DNA of 64,000 nucleotides from Nitratireductor basaltis. GTDB taxonomy: Bacteria; Pseudomonadota; Alphaproteobacteria; Rhizobiales; Rhizobiaceae. A program made the translations under genes and the position numbers. This document shows, piece by piece, positions 53,426 through 63,669 of this stretch. Position 1 is the stretch's first letter. Every line of letters starts with the position of its first letter. The DNA lies in NCBI RefSeq assembly GCF_000733725.1, contig NZ_JMQM01000001.1:2046001-2110000 (forward strand), in the 5' to 3' direction. Under the pieces are notes generated by a model. It ran no database searches, was not told the origin of the DNA, and was given only the letters and a program-made list of their open reading frames with translations.

Positions 53426-53722
53426 ATGAAGCTATTAGCGTTGTTTGCGGCAGTTGCCGTATCAGGCTGCGCGGCTGGCAATTATGCAGCCATGCAAAAC
53501 TATATTGGCGTTCCTATTGGTGAGGCCATTGTGCAGAACGGCCAGCCGGAATCCCGCGTTCGCCTGGATAGCGAGCGCGTGGCCTACACCTTCTTCTTTG
53601 ATCGCATGTATAACGGCACCAGTATGCAATGCCGGTTTACCTTCATCGCGAAGGAGAGAGGCGCTGCGTCACCACAGTCACCTATTGTTGAGGTGCGCGA
53701 CCCAGGACCAGCCTGCCGTTAA
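53426..53722 (+). CDS. Small prophage lipoprotein (98 aa)
   Basis: A 98-residue protein with a signal peptide and lipobox (AVAVSGCAAG, Cys at about residue 14). The mature part contains VPIGEAIVQNGQPESRV and RVAYTFFFDRMYNG, a SmpA/OmlA-like or DUF-type periplasmic fold. A strong GGAGGA ribosome site precedes the ATG. On the + strand against the late genes, it may be expressed in the lysogen, for example for superinfection exclusion (inference). Confidence 0.82.
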   Translation: MKLLALFAAVAVSGCAAGNYAAMQNYIGVPIGEAIVQNGQPESRVRLDSERVAYTFFFDRMYNGTSMQCRFTFIAKERGAASPQSPIVEVRDPGPACR

Positions 53723-53925
53723 CAGGAGTTAGCAAACCGAGAATATCGGTCGCATTCTTGCAGCAGGAAGTCAGGTGTTTTCGTTACAGACATGACAGCG
53801 ACGGCGAAGCACGCCACCGCACCAAACAGAAAGGCCGCGAAACGAGCGCCCTTTCCATCTTCAAAAGACGTGGCACAACCAATAAGCAAGAGAGCGCCGG
53901 TTATGCCGATCACGCCAGAGAGCAT
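53719..53925 (-). CDS. Small two-pass membrane protein (68 aa)
   Basis: A 68-residue protein with two hydrophobic segments (about residues 3-18 and 28-46). Its ATG overlaps the stop of the large internal protein gene by 1 base and its end overlaps the convergent lipoprotein by 4. Role unknown; possibly part of the virion ejection apparatus or lysis control. Confidence 0.6.
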   Translation of the reverse strand: MLSGVIGITGALLLIGCATSFEDGKGARFAAFLFGAVACFAVAVMSVTKTPDFLLQECDRYSRFANSC

Positions 53926-56900
53926 CAGTTTCTCCGTGTATCGGGTAAGTTCAATGCCTCGCCTGCGCCCTCTTCAACGGCATTCAGCATCTCCCTAATG
54001 TAGAACAAATTCTGCGCTGGAAGCAACTGACGCGCCTTGCGCAAGTCTGATTTAGTCGTATCACCTGCGAAGATAGAACCCGACACCTGGAAGATATCGG
54101 CCACAGCGTCCGCAGACGGGCCGAGGAACGCGCCATAGACGTTTCTGGAGGCGTAACGCGTTACCTGCTCACCAGTGAGTGCTGAGAAGCCTACACGCCC
54201 TCGTGTGGCCTTTTCCGAGATGGCATTCACTTCCATGAGCCAGCCCGTCAGGCCGGAGCGGTCGAGTGCGTTCACAGCCCACACTTGCGGTTCATCCGGC
54301 AATTCGCGCCCTGCCGTGATTTCCTTCAATGCGTGCGCCATAGCACCAAGGCCGAGCATGGCAATCGTGCCGTTCAGGACTGCCGCGTCACGCTGCTGCA
54401 AACCCGCAAGGAGCGTGCGCTGCGTCGATGACACAAGGAAGCTCTTGAACTGCCCAACCGTCTTGCCGAGTTCGGTACTCATCCACAGCGGCTTGTCCTG
54501 CCCCGGTGTGACAATGATGCGATCCACGTCACGGACGATAGCGGCACGGAAAGCCTCAGCGGCTTCGCGATCCGTCCAATCGCCGGTCTGTGCCAGCCAC
54601 ACATTGCCTTGCCTGTCGCCATGCTTCTTGAACTCGAAGGCAATGCGACCGGCCATGTCTGCGTCAATGCCGGATGCAGCCAGCTTGCGCACCACGTCTT
54701 GAGGTGCAGAACCCTTTGCCAGTTGCTCGGAAGCGCGCAGCACATTGGTCATTGTGACCATGCCCGCGAATTGCTTCATGGCCGCGTTCCACGGTGCCAT
54801 GAGAGACACAAGGCCGAACTTCGAAGACAGGGCAGACAGACCGCGTTCAAATTTCGAGTGCCGCCCGAACTCGTCCATGATATCGGCAATCGCCATGGTG
54901 CGGGTATCAAGCACCATATCAAGCGCCGTGCCTGCGGTCTTCACTTCATCCGCTGCAAGACGGACAGCCTTGAAATTGCGGATCAGTGGCAAAAACCCAT
55001 CCTTGAACGTGCTGGTCAGACCATGCGTAAACACCACCTTTGCCATATCCGGCAGGGCTGAAATCGTCATACCACCGAGCAGGCGCACATAGTTCAGATT
55101 GCGTGCTACACGGTTCGCGCGCACCACCAGCGAAGATGGATCGGACGGCATGGCATAGGTGCCGCGAATACGGTCACGGATGCCCTCGATATCGCGGATA
55201 GCTGCCTTTCGCTCCTTCTCAAGAGCCTTGCGCTCCTTCTCCGTCTTGGCGTTCCTGATCTTCGCATTGGCCTCGTCATTGACCTTGCGAATTTCTTCTT
55301 TCAGATCCACCGATCCGAATTTCTTGGCAAGCTCGATATCTGGAGCCATTGTACGCATCTGCATACGCAGGACGGTTTCAATATCGTTTTCCAGGAACTC
55401 GTGAATCTTCGCACTCTCGATCTTGAGAACGCGATCCTTGAGCGCGCCACGCGGACCAGCAACGATATCGTAAGGAATGCGACCTTCTGCATTGCCAAGG
55501 ATGGTATCAACCACCTCGTCAACCATCGACATGATTTCGTCTTCTGAGAGGTCCGCGAACTCTTCGGCCTTTTCCAAGTCAGCGGCTTTTGGCGCGGTCT
55601 TTTCGAGCGTGTCAGCTTTGCTGCTTAGCTTGCCGATATTCTCAGCCAAACGCTCCAGGTCCACGCGCTTTGCGGCCATTTCGGCAAGCATCTCGTCCGT
55701 AGCCTTGCCGTCTGTCGCTAGTCGCTCAATGGCCTCGACACGATTGCGAAGCTTGCGCTGCTCCAGCTTGGCTTTGAAAAGGTCGCGCTTTGTGCGAGCA
55801 AGGTCCACCATTTGCGAAATGCGCGGCGAGGCATTCGCCAGATCGCCAACTTCTGCAAGGCTTTCCTCAAGCTCATTCAGTTCATCCGCGATAACCTTAG
55901 CTTCCGAGGCACTGATATCGCGCTCATTGCGCAGCGCATCGGTTGCCTTGTCAAAATCTTCCAGTTCGCTTTCGAGGCGTGAGATACGCGCATCAAGCCC
56001 ATCCAGATCCTTTTCAGCACCAAGAATACGGCGGATATAATCGCGGACTTCCTTGACAGTAGCGTTCGACCCAAGCCCTACACTCTCAAGCCACTGCTCG
56101 GCTACCTCTGAAAGGTTCTCGTTGATTTCTTCCGCTGCTACCTGCTCAGCAGTCTTGAGCGGGTTGCCTGCCAGTTCCTCACGGATGGCGTTATGCAGAG
56201 CATTGCTATCGACATAGCCCGCACCATCATCCGGCAGATTGTCAAAGATCGGGTCTTCGCTTTTGACGAAGTTGTCAATATCGCCGAGACCGCCATTCTT
56301 CTTGAACAGTCCGGGATGCGTCTTAGGCGTAACGCCCATAGAGCGCAGTTCGCTGTCAAGCTTAGAGCCGACACGCACACCGCCCTTGCTACGGATCGTA
56401 CCAAGCACCGGATAGCGTTCGGCGTAAGATTGTTTGCGGTTGGCAGAGCGCTCAGCCTTGCGCGCATCCTTGACCACATCAATCATGGTCGCGGTTTCAT
56501 CTGCGCCGCGCAGTGCCTTCACGACTGGATCAGGCGCACGCTCGCGCATCACATCAAAGCGCGTCTGCCTATTGGCTTCTATATCGGCCTGCTTGCGCTG
56601 TCGTACCGCAGAACGGCCTTCCAGACGCTGCTCCAGGCTATCCAGGCGGGAGAATGCCTGCTCGAAGCGTGAGCGCACCTTATCAGCCTGGATAATCTTG
56701 CTGCCGACACGCAACTCTTCCGCACGGAAACCCGCTGCTTCCTGCTTGGATTTGAAGTAGTCAACGAGACGCTGCGTGAAGTCACCGCGCCTTGCAATGA
56801 TCATCTCGCGATTGTAGACGCGGAACCTGTGAGAGATATCGCCAGCAACCGCAATGTCTACCGGGAAAAGACGCGCCTCGATAGCAGCCTTCTTCAACTG

Positions 56901-58082
56901 CTCGTCAATCTCGCGATAAACCTTAGCAGCCTGCGCGACTTCCGGTATCTCGTGCGCCTCGCCTGAATATGCAGCGCGGCCAACCTCTTCCTTGAACTCC
57001 TTATAAGTGAGTTTCTGCCCGCCTCGCCTACGGTCCAGTTCGGACAATGCAGGAGACAGGCGACGCTGCCAAGAGGACGGCTCAGGCGTGCCGTGGAAGT
57101 ACCTTGCATAGAAGGTATCAATCTCGCGCACGGCCTTTGCCATCGGCGCGTTCCACATCTTCACACGGGTTTCAACCGAGCCACCCTTTTCTGTCGCAAC
57201 GCCACGCGCGTTCTCGGCATATTCAAGCGGCGTTTCTGCCAGCCCGCGCACCGTCTGCCGCCCGCTTTCGAGAGGGGAAAGCTGGAGGCGGATCAATGGG
57301 TCTTGGCGATTGATGCCGGGGAGGCGCTTGATAAGGCTCTCATCCTTGAGCGTCACGGCTCCCTTGTCACGAGCCGCCGCACCAGCCGATGCCGCACCCG
57401 TATTGATGAAAGCCTGATCGAACTCTTCAAAGCCTTGCTCCTGCGCTTCCACCTTGCGCGACAGAGCAACCTGCTCGGCTGGCAGAAGATAGCGACCGGC
57501 AAGCGCACCAAGCGCCCCACCAAGCACGACAGAGCCGCCAATGTTCAACGCAGTCTCGCCTGCCGTACGCGTGGCCTGCGTGGCCTGTAGAGCAGCCTCG
57601 GACACGCCCGCATCTAGTGCAGCCGCACCGGCAACGCCAAGGGCCAGCGAACCAGTCGTGCGCGCACCCACTGTCACGACTGAGCCGGGAATGAGTAGTG
57701 TCGGCAAGTCAAACACGCCAGCCGCCATTTCGGCAATGATGCCGCTTGCCCCTGCTGCATCGAGTGTGCGCCGGTCCTGCTGCTCCTGCTTGATTTGCAG
57801 TTTCTTTGCCTCTGCTGCTCGCTTGTTGAAGATGCCCGCGAACTCTTCCACGTAAGGCGCGAAGTCGGGATCATCCTTCACATAGTCGATGGCGTTGAAC
57901 CCTTCTTCTATCTCATAAGGATCAGCCATGCCACGAGAGGCCATGAAGGAGCCAATCGTGTTTTGCGTGCGGAAGGCTGCGCCGAGCGTATCGCCAAGCG
58001 ACGGGTCCGCCTGCTCCACACGTTCTGGTGCAGCAATATTGGCGAGGTTCTGCGGCGTTACCCGCTCTTCAAGAAAAGGCAT
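53925..58082 (-). CDS. Very large internal virion protein (1385 aa, gp16-like position)
   Basis: A 1385-residue protein in the place of T7 gp16, which T7-like phages eject into the cell to form the DNA conduit. Alanine/glycine-rich hydrophobic stretches lie near residues 115-200, a long coiled-coil stretch at about residues 680-860, and further helices to the C-terminus. No lytic domain is seen here; that function sits in the neighbour. It overlaps the lytic transglycosylase gene by 1 base. Confidence 0.82.
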   Translation of the reverse strand: MPFLEERVTPQNLANIAAPERVEQADPSLGDTLGAAFRTQNTIGSFMASRGMADPYEIEEGFNAIDYVKDDPDFAPYVEEFAGIFNKRAAEAKKLQIKQEQQDRRTLDAAGASGIIAEMAAGVFDLPTLLIPGSVVTVGARTTGSLALGVAGAAALDAGVSEAALQATQATRTAGETALNIGGSVVLGGALGALAGRYLLPAEQVALSRKVEAQEQGFEEFDQAFINTGAASAGAAARDKGAVTLKDESLIKRLPGINRQDPLIRLQLSPLESGRQTVRGLAETPLEYAENARGVATEKGGSVETRVKMWNAPMAKAVREIDTFYARYFHGTPEPSSWQRRLSPALSELDRRRGGQKLTYKEFKEEVGRAAYSGEAHEIPEVAQAAKVYREIDEQLKKAAIEARLFPVDIAVAGDISHRFRVYNREMIIARRGDFTQRLVDYFKSKQEAAGFRAEELRVGSKIIQADKVRSRFEQAFSRLDSLEQRLEGRSAVRQRKQADIEANRQTRFDVMRERAPDPVVKALRGADETATMIDVVKDARKAERSANRKQSYAERYPVLGTIRSKGGVRVGSKLDSELRSMGVTPKTHPGLFKKNGGLGDIDNFVKSEDPIFDNLPDDGAGYVDSNALHNAIREELAGNPLKTAEQVAAEEINENLSEVAEQWLESVGLGSNATVKEVRDYIRRILGAEKDLDGLDARISRLESELEDFDKATDALRNERDISASEAKVIADELNELEESLAEVGDLANASPRISQMVDLARTKRDLFKAKLEQRKLRNRVEAIERLATDGKATDEMLAEMAAKRVDLERLAENIGKLSSKADTLEKTAPKAADLEKAEEFADLSEDEIMSMVDEVVDTILGNAEGRIPYDIVAGPRGALKDRVLKIESAKIHEFLENDIETVLRMQMRTMAPDIELAKKFGSVDLKEEIRKVNDEANAKIRNAKTEKERKALEKERKAAIRDIEGIRDRIRGTYAMPSDPSSLVVRANRVARNLNYVRLLGGMTISALPDMAKVVFTHGLTSTFKDGFLPLIRNFKAVRLAADEVKTAGTALDMVLDTRTMAIADIMDEFGRHSKFERGLSALSSKFGLVSLMAPWNAAMKQFAGMVTMTNVLRASEQLAKGSAPQDVVRKLAASGIDADMAGRIAFEFKKHGDRQGNVWLAQTGDWTDREAAEAFRAAIVRDVDRIIVTPGQDKPLWMSTELGKTVGQFKSFLVSSTQRTLLAGLQQRDAAVLNGTIAMLGLGAMAHALKEITAGRELPDEPQVWAVNALDRSGLTGWLMEVNAISEKATRGRVGFSALTGEQVTRYASRNVYGAFLGPSADAVADIFQVSGSIFAGDTTKSDLRKARQLLPAQNLFYIREMLNAVEEGAGEALNLPDTRRN

Positions 58083-60703
58083 TAGCCACCAAACCTTGCT
58101 GGATTAGGCGCGGGGAAGCGGTCAGTCTTGCCGTTCATCAGGTCTTGCCTCTGCTCCTGCAATTGCTCTTGCTGTGTCGGAGGCGTGACGCGGGAAGGCT
58201 TGGGAGGCTCCACCGGTCCACCCAAGTAGCTATCCAGTGTGGTTTCACGATTGCGTCCTGCCTCGCGATCCTGCGCGTTGATGCGCTGCTGACCTTGGCT
58301 AAAGATGGCGCGATCCATGCGGCGCTGAGATTCGCGCTCTTCCGCGCTCTGCTCGATCTGCGCACGCTCCTTCTCTGCCGAAGGATCAGGACGCCACAGC
58401 TTGCCGGGGATGGTCTGCCATACCCCATCCGCATCCTGATACAGAACGCCATAGGCGGGCATTTCACCGCGCTTGACCATTGCGTCGGTCTGCGGCGTGG
58501 TAACTAGCTGCACCTTGTCCATATCAATGTCTGGCGCAAACTCAGACAGGTCACGCTTGAGCTGCTGCTTGGTCCAATGGAGCGACTTGCTGCGGTTGAT
58601 GTTGCTCTTTACCATTGCAGGCCAGTAGCGTTCAGGCGGGTGTTTCATCACCACCTTGCGGCCCGTAACCTCGGTTGTGCCATAAAGCCGCTTCATGCGC
58701 TCAACGGCGCGGTTCTGCGCAACCTCTGCATCACCACCGGAGCGATAGAACTCATCTTCCGCAATGGCGATATATTCGGCCTTGATGCCCGCTTCCTGCG
58801 CAGGCGTGAAACCAATCTCAGGATTGGAACGCCACCCTGCAAAGCTTTCGTCAAAGATAGAGGCAAGATCATCATCCTGCCGTTCCTTGATGAAATCCTT
58901 TACCAGAGGCTCAAGCGCCTTGCGGTCACGCTGTTTCTGAGGGTCACGCTGATCAAGCAAGCGCTGCGCTGCCTGCTCCGGTGAAAGGTTCAGGCGATTG
59001 ACGAAATAGCTGAAATCATCCGCTGCGTCCTGCACAGCCTTCCCGCCATCACGACGAGACAAGGCAGCAGGATCGACCGAAGCAAGGCGCTGTGCGGACT
59101 GTGCCGCTGCTGCCACTTCCGCGATGTTCTGGCTTTCCAGACCGCCACGAATGGCATTAAGCGCAGCTTGCGGCACAACGCCCGTCTGACGGACAATCTC
59201 TTCCGCCGTGCTTTGCAGGTCTTCAACGGGAACGGTCTTAGCCATCTCCTTGAAGACATTATCGACCGTATTCTTGCCCTTGCTGTCATACGGATCGACA
59301 CGCAGCGCACCGGCTTCGAACTTGGCAAGCGCATCAGCCGTGGCAATGCGTTCCTCGTTCTTCGAGCGATAGGACTTGAGAAGATCGGCCTTGTGCGCGT
59401 CGGAGAGGATTTCGTCTTGCAGGATGGTCAGTTCGCTTGCCACGTCGCCGGTTTCAATGCCGAGTTCGAGCGAGCCTTTGTGCTGGTCATACTGTGCCTT
59501 GAGGGTAGCGCTGATTGCCGCCTTCCCCCGCTCCGCCGCATTTTGTGTGCGGTCGAATAATTCCAGGCGCTTTTCAAGTGGAAGGCTGGAATAACGTGGG
59601 TCTGGCTCAGACTCTTCGGCTACCTTGCCAAGAGCCTTGACAAACCTGCGGCCATAAGAACCAACATCAGTCCCCAGCACATCTTTGCGGCTGGTTTTGC
59701 CAACACCGCCGGGACCGGCGAACCAAGCTTGCGCGGCACCTTCCGGGCCGAAGCGCTTAACGTAACCGCCGAATTTGTGGTCAAATATAGCGTCCTGAAT
59801 TTGCGGGTTCGCCATAAACTCTTCTGGCGTGACCTCACGGCCAAGAGCCTCACGTGACCACGGGCCGATATTGGCTTCCATGATCTGATAGCGTCCAAGG
59901 GCACGACCCATTTTTTTGTGGCGCGGGCCAATAGCTGCGTAATCGCCGCTCCCCTTGCTCTCGATGGAGGCTATCGCATCCCGATAAGCACCCATATCAC
60001 CGTCCACAGCGCCACGCACACCAAGGCGGGCCGCTGCGTTCACGGCGGCTTCTGGGTTCTGTTCGGCATCACGCACTTCGCGCTCTCCGAGCGTAAGTGC
60101 AAGAGTGCTTTTCCATGCTTCAAGAAGTGCCTGCTTCTCGGTAGTAGGCAGGCCGGATAGCTCTATAGCCCGTGCGCCATCTTCCAACGCAGCCTCGAAC
60201 AATGAGGGATCGTTGAATACCTGTGTCTGTAGCTTCTCTTGGCTCTCAGTAATCCCTTGACGGAACCAGCTATGACGCTGGTCAACCTCTTGTGCCGCAG
60301 CCTTGTTGATGAAGCTTTCACGCTGCGTTGCCACCAGTTCGGAAACCTTGGGACGCAGGCTTTCCGGCACCGTGCGCAGGAACTCGTCAGCCTTGGCGTT
60401 GAACTGCTTGGAGACGGCTTCCGTAAAGCCTTCACCGGACGGGTCTATGTCCTGCTGCGTCTTGGCATAATCCAGCGCGAAGTGATCGCCGAAGCGGCGA
60501 AACTCCTGATCGGCGCGGAACTCTGCCGTCTGCATACGCATACGCTCACGGCGCAATTCCAGGTCTTGCTGCGCATTGGTTGCCTGCCCGATGGCAGAAC
60601 CCAACTGCTGTAGCCCCTGCCCCACCGAACCGTCAACGCGGGTATTGGGAACCCCGCCTACGTCAATGGTGCGCTGAGACTGAATAGGTCGAATGACTGC
60701 CAT
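58082..60703 (-). CDS. Internal virion protein with lytic transglycosylase domain (873 aa)
   Basis: An 873-residue protein. A lysozyme-like SLT domain lies at about residues 240-340 with the probable catalytic Glu in AIASIESKGSGDYAAIG and LGRYQIMEANIGPW behind it. Such virion enzymes open the peptidoglycan during DNA entry. In T7 the domain is at the N-terminus of gp16; here it is on a separate protein. The C-terminus is rich in Gln and Arg. Confidence 0.87.
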   Translation of the reverse strand: MAVIRPIQSQRTIDVGGVPNTRVDGSVGQGLQQLGSAIGQATNAQQDLELRRERMRMQTAEFRADQEFRRFGDHFALDYAKTQQDIDPSGEGFTEAVSKQFNAKADEFLRTVPESLRPKVSELVATQRESFINKAAAQEVDQRHSWFRQGITESQEKLQTQVFNDPSLFEAALEDGARAIELSGLPTTEKQALLEAWKSTLALTLGEREVRDAEQNPEAAVNAAARLGVRGAVDGDMGAYRDAIASIESKGSGDYAAIGPRHKKMGRALGRYQIMEANIGPWSREALGREVTPEEFMANPQIQDAIFDHKFGGYVKRFGPEGAAQAWFAGPGGVGKTSRKDVLGTDVGSYGRRFVKALGKVAEESEPDPRYSSLPLEKRLELFDRTQNAAERGKAAISATLKAQYDQHKGSLELGIETGDVASELTILQDEILSDAHKADLLKSYRSKNEERIATADALAKFEAGALRVDPYDSKGKNTVDNVFKEMAKTVPVEDLQSTAEEIVRQTGVVPQAALNAIRGGLESQNIAEVAAAAQSAQRLASVDPAALSRRDGGKAVQDAADDFSYFVNRLNLSPEQAAQRLLDQRDPQKQRDRKALEPLVKDFIKERQDDDLASIFDESFAGWRSNPEIGFTPAQEAGIKAEYIAIAEDEFYRSGGDAEVAQNRAVERMKRLYGTTEVTGRKVVMKHPPERYWPAMVKSNINRSKSLHWTKQQLKRDLSEFAPDIDMDKVQLVTTPQTDAMVKRGEMPAYGVLYQDADGVWQTIPGKLWRPDPSAEKERAQIEQSAEERESQRRMDRAIFSQGQQRINAQDREAGRNRETTLDSYLGGPVEPPKPSRVTPPTQQEQLQEQRQDLMNGKTDRFPAPNPARFGG

Positions 60704-60712
60704 TTAAAGCGC

Positions 60713-61192
60713 CTATCCCTGATAGGGGTTGCGGATCATGGTGCGCTGCTGGTTGAAGCTGCTCTGTTGCGTAAAGCCATTCACGACAGAACCAAGCGCA
60801 CCGATAGCGCCACCAGCCATTGCATTACTTGCATTGGTGCGAGCCAAGCGGCTTTCGAAGGCATAGTTATCAGACCGAATTTGAGCGCCAAATTTGATTG
60901 CCTGTTCGTCCATCGAGGCTTCCGTTGCGCTCTCTTCGATCACGTCAGCCGCAGACCCGGCCAGGTCAATACCGGATGACAGATAGGCCGAGCGCATACC
61001 CGACAAGCGGCGATCATTTGCCCTTGCCTGCTGGTTTGCCTCAAGTGCGCCTTTCTGCTGCTCAAGGATGCTCTGTCGCTGCGCATATTGAGCCTGCGCC
61101 TTGTAGCTGGCAGACTGTGCCGCAGCACTCGCCATTGTGCCTACAGCCGACACAACGCCACTGATAATCCCGCCAACGGCCATCAAGCACAT
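60713..61192 (-). CDS. Internal core protein, T7 gp14-like
   Basis: A 159-residue protein with a hydrophobic N-terminus (GGIISGVVSAVGTMASAAAQ) and a long helical middle (YAQRQSILEQQKGALEANQQ), as in podovirus internal core proteins. The start has a CGGAG site 8 bases upstream. It lies 2 bases after the tail tube B gene. Confidence 0.75.
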   Translation of the reverse strand: MCLMAVGGIISGVVSAVGTMASAAAQSASYKAQAQYAQRQSILEQQKGALEANQQARANDRRLSGMRSAYLSSGIDLAGSAADVIEESATEASMDEQAIKFGAQIRSDNYAFESRLARTNASNAMAGGAIGALGSVVNGFTQQSSFNQQRTMIRNPYQG

Positions 61193-61194
61193 GG

Positions 61195-63669
61195 TTACGG
61201 CTCCGATTCATTTTGCAGCATCAGCGAACGGATAATCAGAGGAAGCGGCTTGTCGGTTTCCATGACGATTTGACCGTCACCTTCCGTCCAGCTTCCTTCA
61301 ATGTCAGCCCGCTTGAAGCCGGTTTGCAGTTCGACCTTGTTGCCAAACAACTCGTCCCCCGTGGCAAGCAGCACGTCCGTCAGTGCAGGCGTCCACCTGT
61401 CACCGGCATAAGCGCCCATCTGGAGCGCTCCGCTTCCATACACATCGACATATGCCGAGAGATTCGTCTTGCGGCGTCCAAAGAGCGTGCCGTCCTGCTG
61501 AGGCCCGGATATCGGCACAGTGACCGCCCGCGACTTCATCGCCAGACCGACATGAACCTTGGAGGCTGCATAGGGCAGCGTGATCTGGCCCGATGCGACA
61601 GTCAGCCCCTCGACAACGTTCCCGTCTGCCAAGGCAACGACGCTCTCACCTTCCAAGTGCGAAAGGCCGGTAATCGTCATGGTTGCTGCCCCGCTATAGG
61701 ACAGGCCGCAATCAACAAAGAAAGCATCCTCGACCGCATCAGACTGCGGATCGAATGCGTTCTCCATGACCTCAACATAGCGCTTGGTTGCACCATTAAT
61801 GGTGCGCTTTATCACGAGATACACGTCATCATGTCCCGGTTCCGTACCGGGGATGACGGCGACGCTTTCGACAAAGCCACCGAAGTCATGACGCGAGAAA
61901 CCGAGAACGCGCTGCTCTCGGTCATAGGTAATGGCAACGAGCAGCCCGTCGCCGGTCACGGCATAGATGATCGGATCAGGCTTTTCCGAAAAGGCCCAAT
62001 CGACAATCCCGTCCTTGAAGTAGTGCTCACCAATCAGGGACAGTTCTGGCGCGACGTAACGATTCTGCTCACCAAGCACCAGCTCACGGATTTTCGTGCC
62101 GCCTGCACCGACATACAGCACCACACCGCCAATGGAGATAGGCTGGACATGCGAGGCACCGGAGTTTGGCCCCTTGCGCTGCGTGATGTTGGTTGCGGAA
62201 AACGACTGCGTGATATCCGAAGGCCCGACCGTGCGAACCTGCTTGGCAGAGCCGGTAATCAGATCCTCGTCATCAACGATCCAGAGGATTTCATTCATGT
62301 TGGAAGACAGAAGCGTGATGTTGATGCCGTCCGTTTCCCGAAGCGGATCACTCACACCATAGTCTTCAAAGTTGCCCTGCTTGGAGCCGTAGACTGTAAC
62401 CGGCTTCTCAGACGTGCGCGCCCACATCAAACGTTCGTTGTAAAGCGTCACAGCGGCAGGCCAGCCCGTGCTGCTTGCAAATGCGCCAAGCGACCAATTG
62501 AGGCTTGGCGTCACATCTGGCAGGGCTTGATCGTGCAGTATCACCTTCACCGTGGTCGATGACACGAACGAGGTGATCTTCATCCAATTCCAGCGGCCAT
62601 CGGCACCGAGGAAGCGGATGCTGCGCCCTACGTCTGATGCGCTGAAACCTGCACCGTTATTGATCCCCGCCGTGGAGGACGCGGTAAGGTTAAAGGGCGT
62701 CTGGTTCGCAGCCCGTTCATGCAGTGCTATTTCATACATCGCCAGCAGCGTGCCGCTCGACAGGCCGTTATTGCCCTTGAATTGGAAGCGGTATGCCTGA
62801 TAAGCGGTTTCGTTCTGGAAGTTGAAATAACGGTATTCGCCGCCCGTCCAACCGGTTTCCCCGGAAACGCTATCGAGCGTGATCCAGTCCGTTCCGTTGT
62901 ACCCCTGAAACACCCAGGACGTAGGCGCGGCACCTACCGAAGATTTCGGGCCAAGAATCCAATAGCCATCAACGACCTTTGACGAGCCGCCAAAGTTATA
63001 CTGAACATCAACCGGCAAGCTGTTCCAGTTGACGACTTGACCGTCATCGCGATCAAACAACTGCCATAGCGCACCGGTAGTGGGTGCTGTGCCGCTGACA
63101 GTGCCAGACGGCGTGGTTGCGCCCGTCATCTTGGGGACGGCACCACCTGTCGCGGATGGCTCTAACGTGGTGGCAGTCGTGTTCCTGTCGAGATACGGAC
63201 CATCCTCAAAGACTGCTGCCGATATGCTCCAATTCGTTTCAGCCGAGCGCAGAAGCTTTTGAGGCGTATAGTTCTTGTGCGCGAAATATGCCACATCATT
63301 GAACTGCGCATAGCTCAGGCGGAACAGGTCAGAACCCGCATAGGAATGGCTGATGCGGTAAGGCGAGCCACCGCTTTGCACAACGCCACGATTGGCGAGA
63401 AAACGCAGATAGCCCGAACCACTCAATTCCAGGACATAGCTTTGCGTCTCGGAGAAGGAAAATGGGAACAGGCGCGTGATCTGTGCGCTGCTATCCACTT
63501 CCGTTACGAAGCGGGAGCCGGAGCGACGGCGCAAGCCGCCATGCGTGAGGATCTGGAAATTGCGGCAATAGAAGAGCGACTGACGCCAGAAATCAACATC
63601 AGCACGGCTCCCAAGCAGGGGGGAGATTTCACCGCGATTGAAGGTTGATTGAATGAGATAGAAGCTCAT
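61195..63669 (-). CDS. Tail tubular protein B, T7 gp12-like
   Basis: An 824-residue protein typical in size and position of the podovirus nozzle protein. It opens with FYLIQSTFNRGEISPLLGSR and CRNFQILTHGGLRRRSGSRF, motifs shared by many podophage tail proteins, and continues with beta-rich segments. It starts in an ATGA overlap with the preceding gene; an ATG 15 bases upstream is less likely. Confidence 0.85.
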   Translation of the reverse strand: MSFYLIQSTFNRGEISPLLGSRADVDFWRQSLFYCRNFQILTHGGLRRRSGSRFVTEVDSSAQITRLFPFSFSETQSYVLELSGSGYLRFLANRGVVQSGGSPYRISHSYAGSDLFRLSYAQFNDVAYFAHKNYTPQKLLRSAETNWSISAAVFEDGPYLDRNTTATTLEPSATGGAVPKMTGATTPSGTVSGTAPTTGALWQLFDRDDGQVVNWNSLPVDVQYNFGGSSKVVDGYWILGPKSSVGAAPTSWVFQGYNGTDWITLDSVSGETGWTGGEYRYFNFQNETAYQAYRFQFKGNNGLSSGTLLAMYEIALHERAANQTPFNLTASSTAGINNGAGFSASDVGRSIRFLGADGRWNWMKITSFVSSTTVKVILHDQALPDVTPSLNWSLGAFASSTGWPAAVTLYNERLMWARTSEKPVTVYGSKQGNFEDYGVSDPLRETDGINITLLSSNMNEILWIVDDEDLITGSAKQVRTVGPSDITQSFSATNITQRKGPNSGASHVQPISIGGVVLYVGAGGTKIRELVLGEQNRYVAPELSLIGEHYFKDGIVDWAFSEKPDPIIYAVTGDGLLVAITYDREQRVLGFSRHDFGGFVESVAVIPGTEPGHDDVYLVIKRTINGATKRYVEVMENAFDPQSDAVEDAFFVDCGLSYSGAATMTITGLSHLEGESVVALADGNVVEGLTVASGQITLPYAASKVHVGLAMKSRAVTVPISGPQQDGTLFGRRKTNLSAYVDVYGSGALQMGAYAGDRWTPALTDVLLATGDELFGNKVELQTGFKRADIEGSWTEGDGQIVMETDKPLPLIIRSLMLQNESEP

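Noticed and set aside
61213..62562. 449-codon + strand open frame inside the tail tube B gene
   Set aside because: It opposes a clear virion gene in an operon with tight overlaps; no family features.
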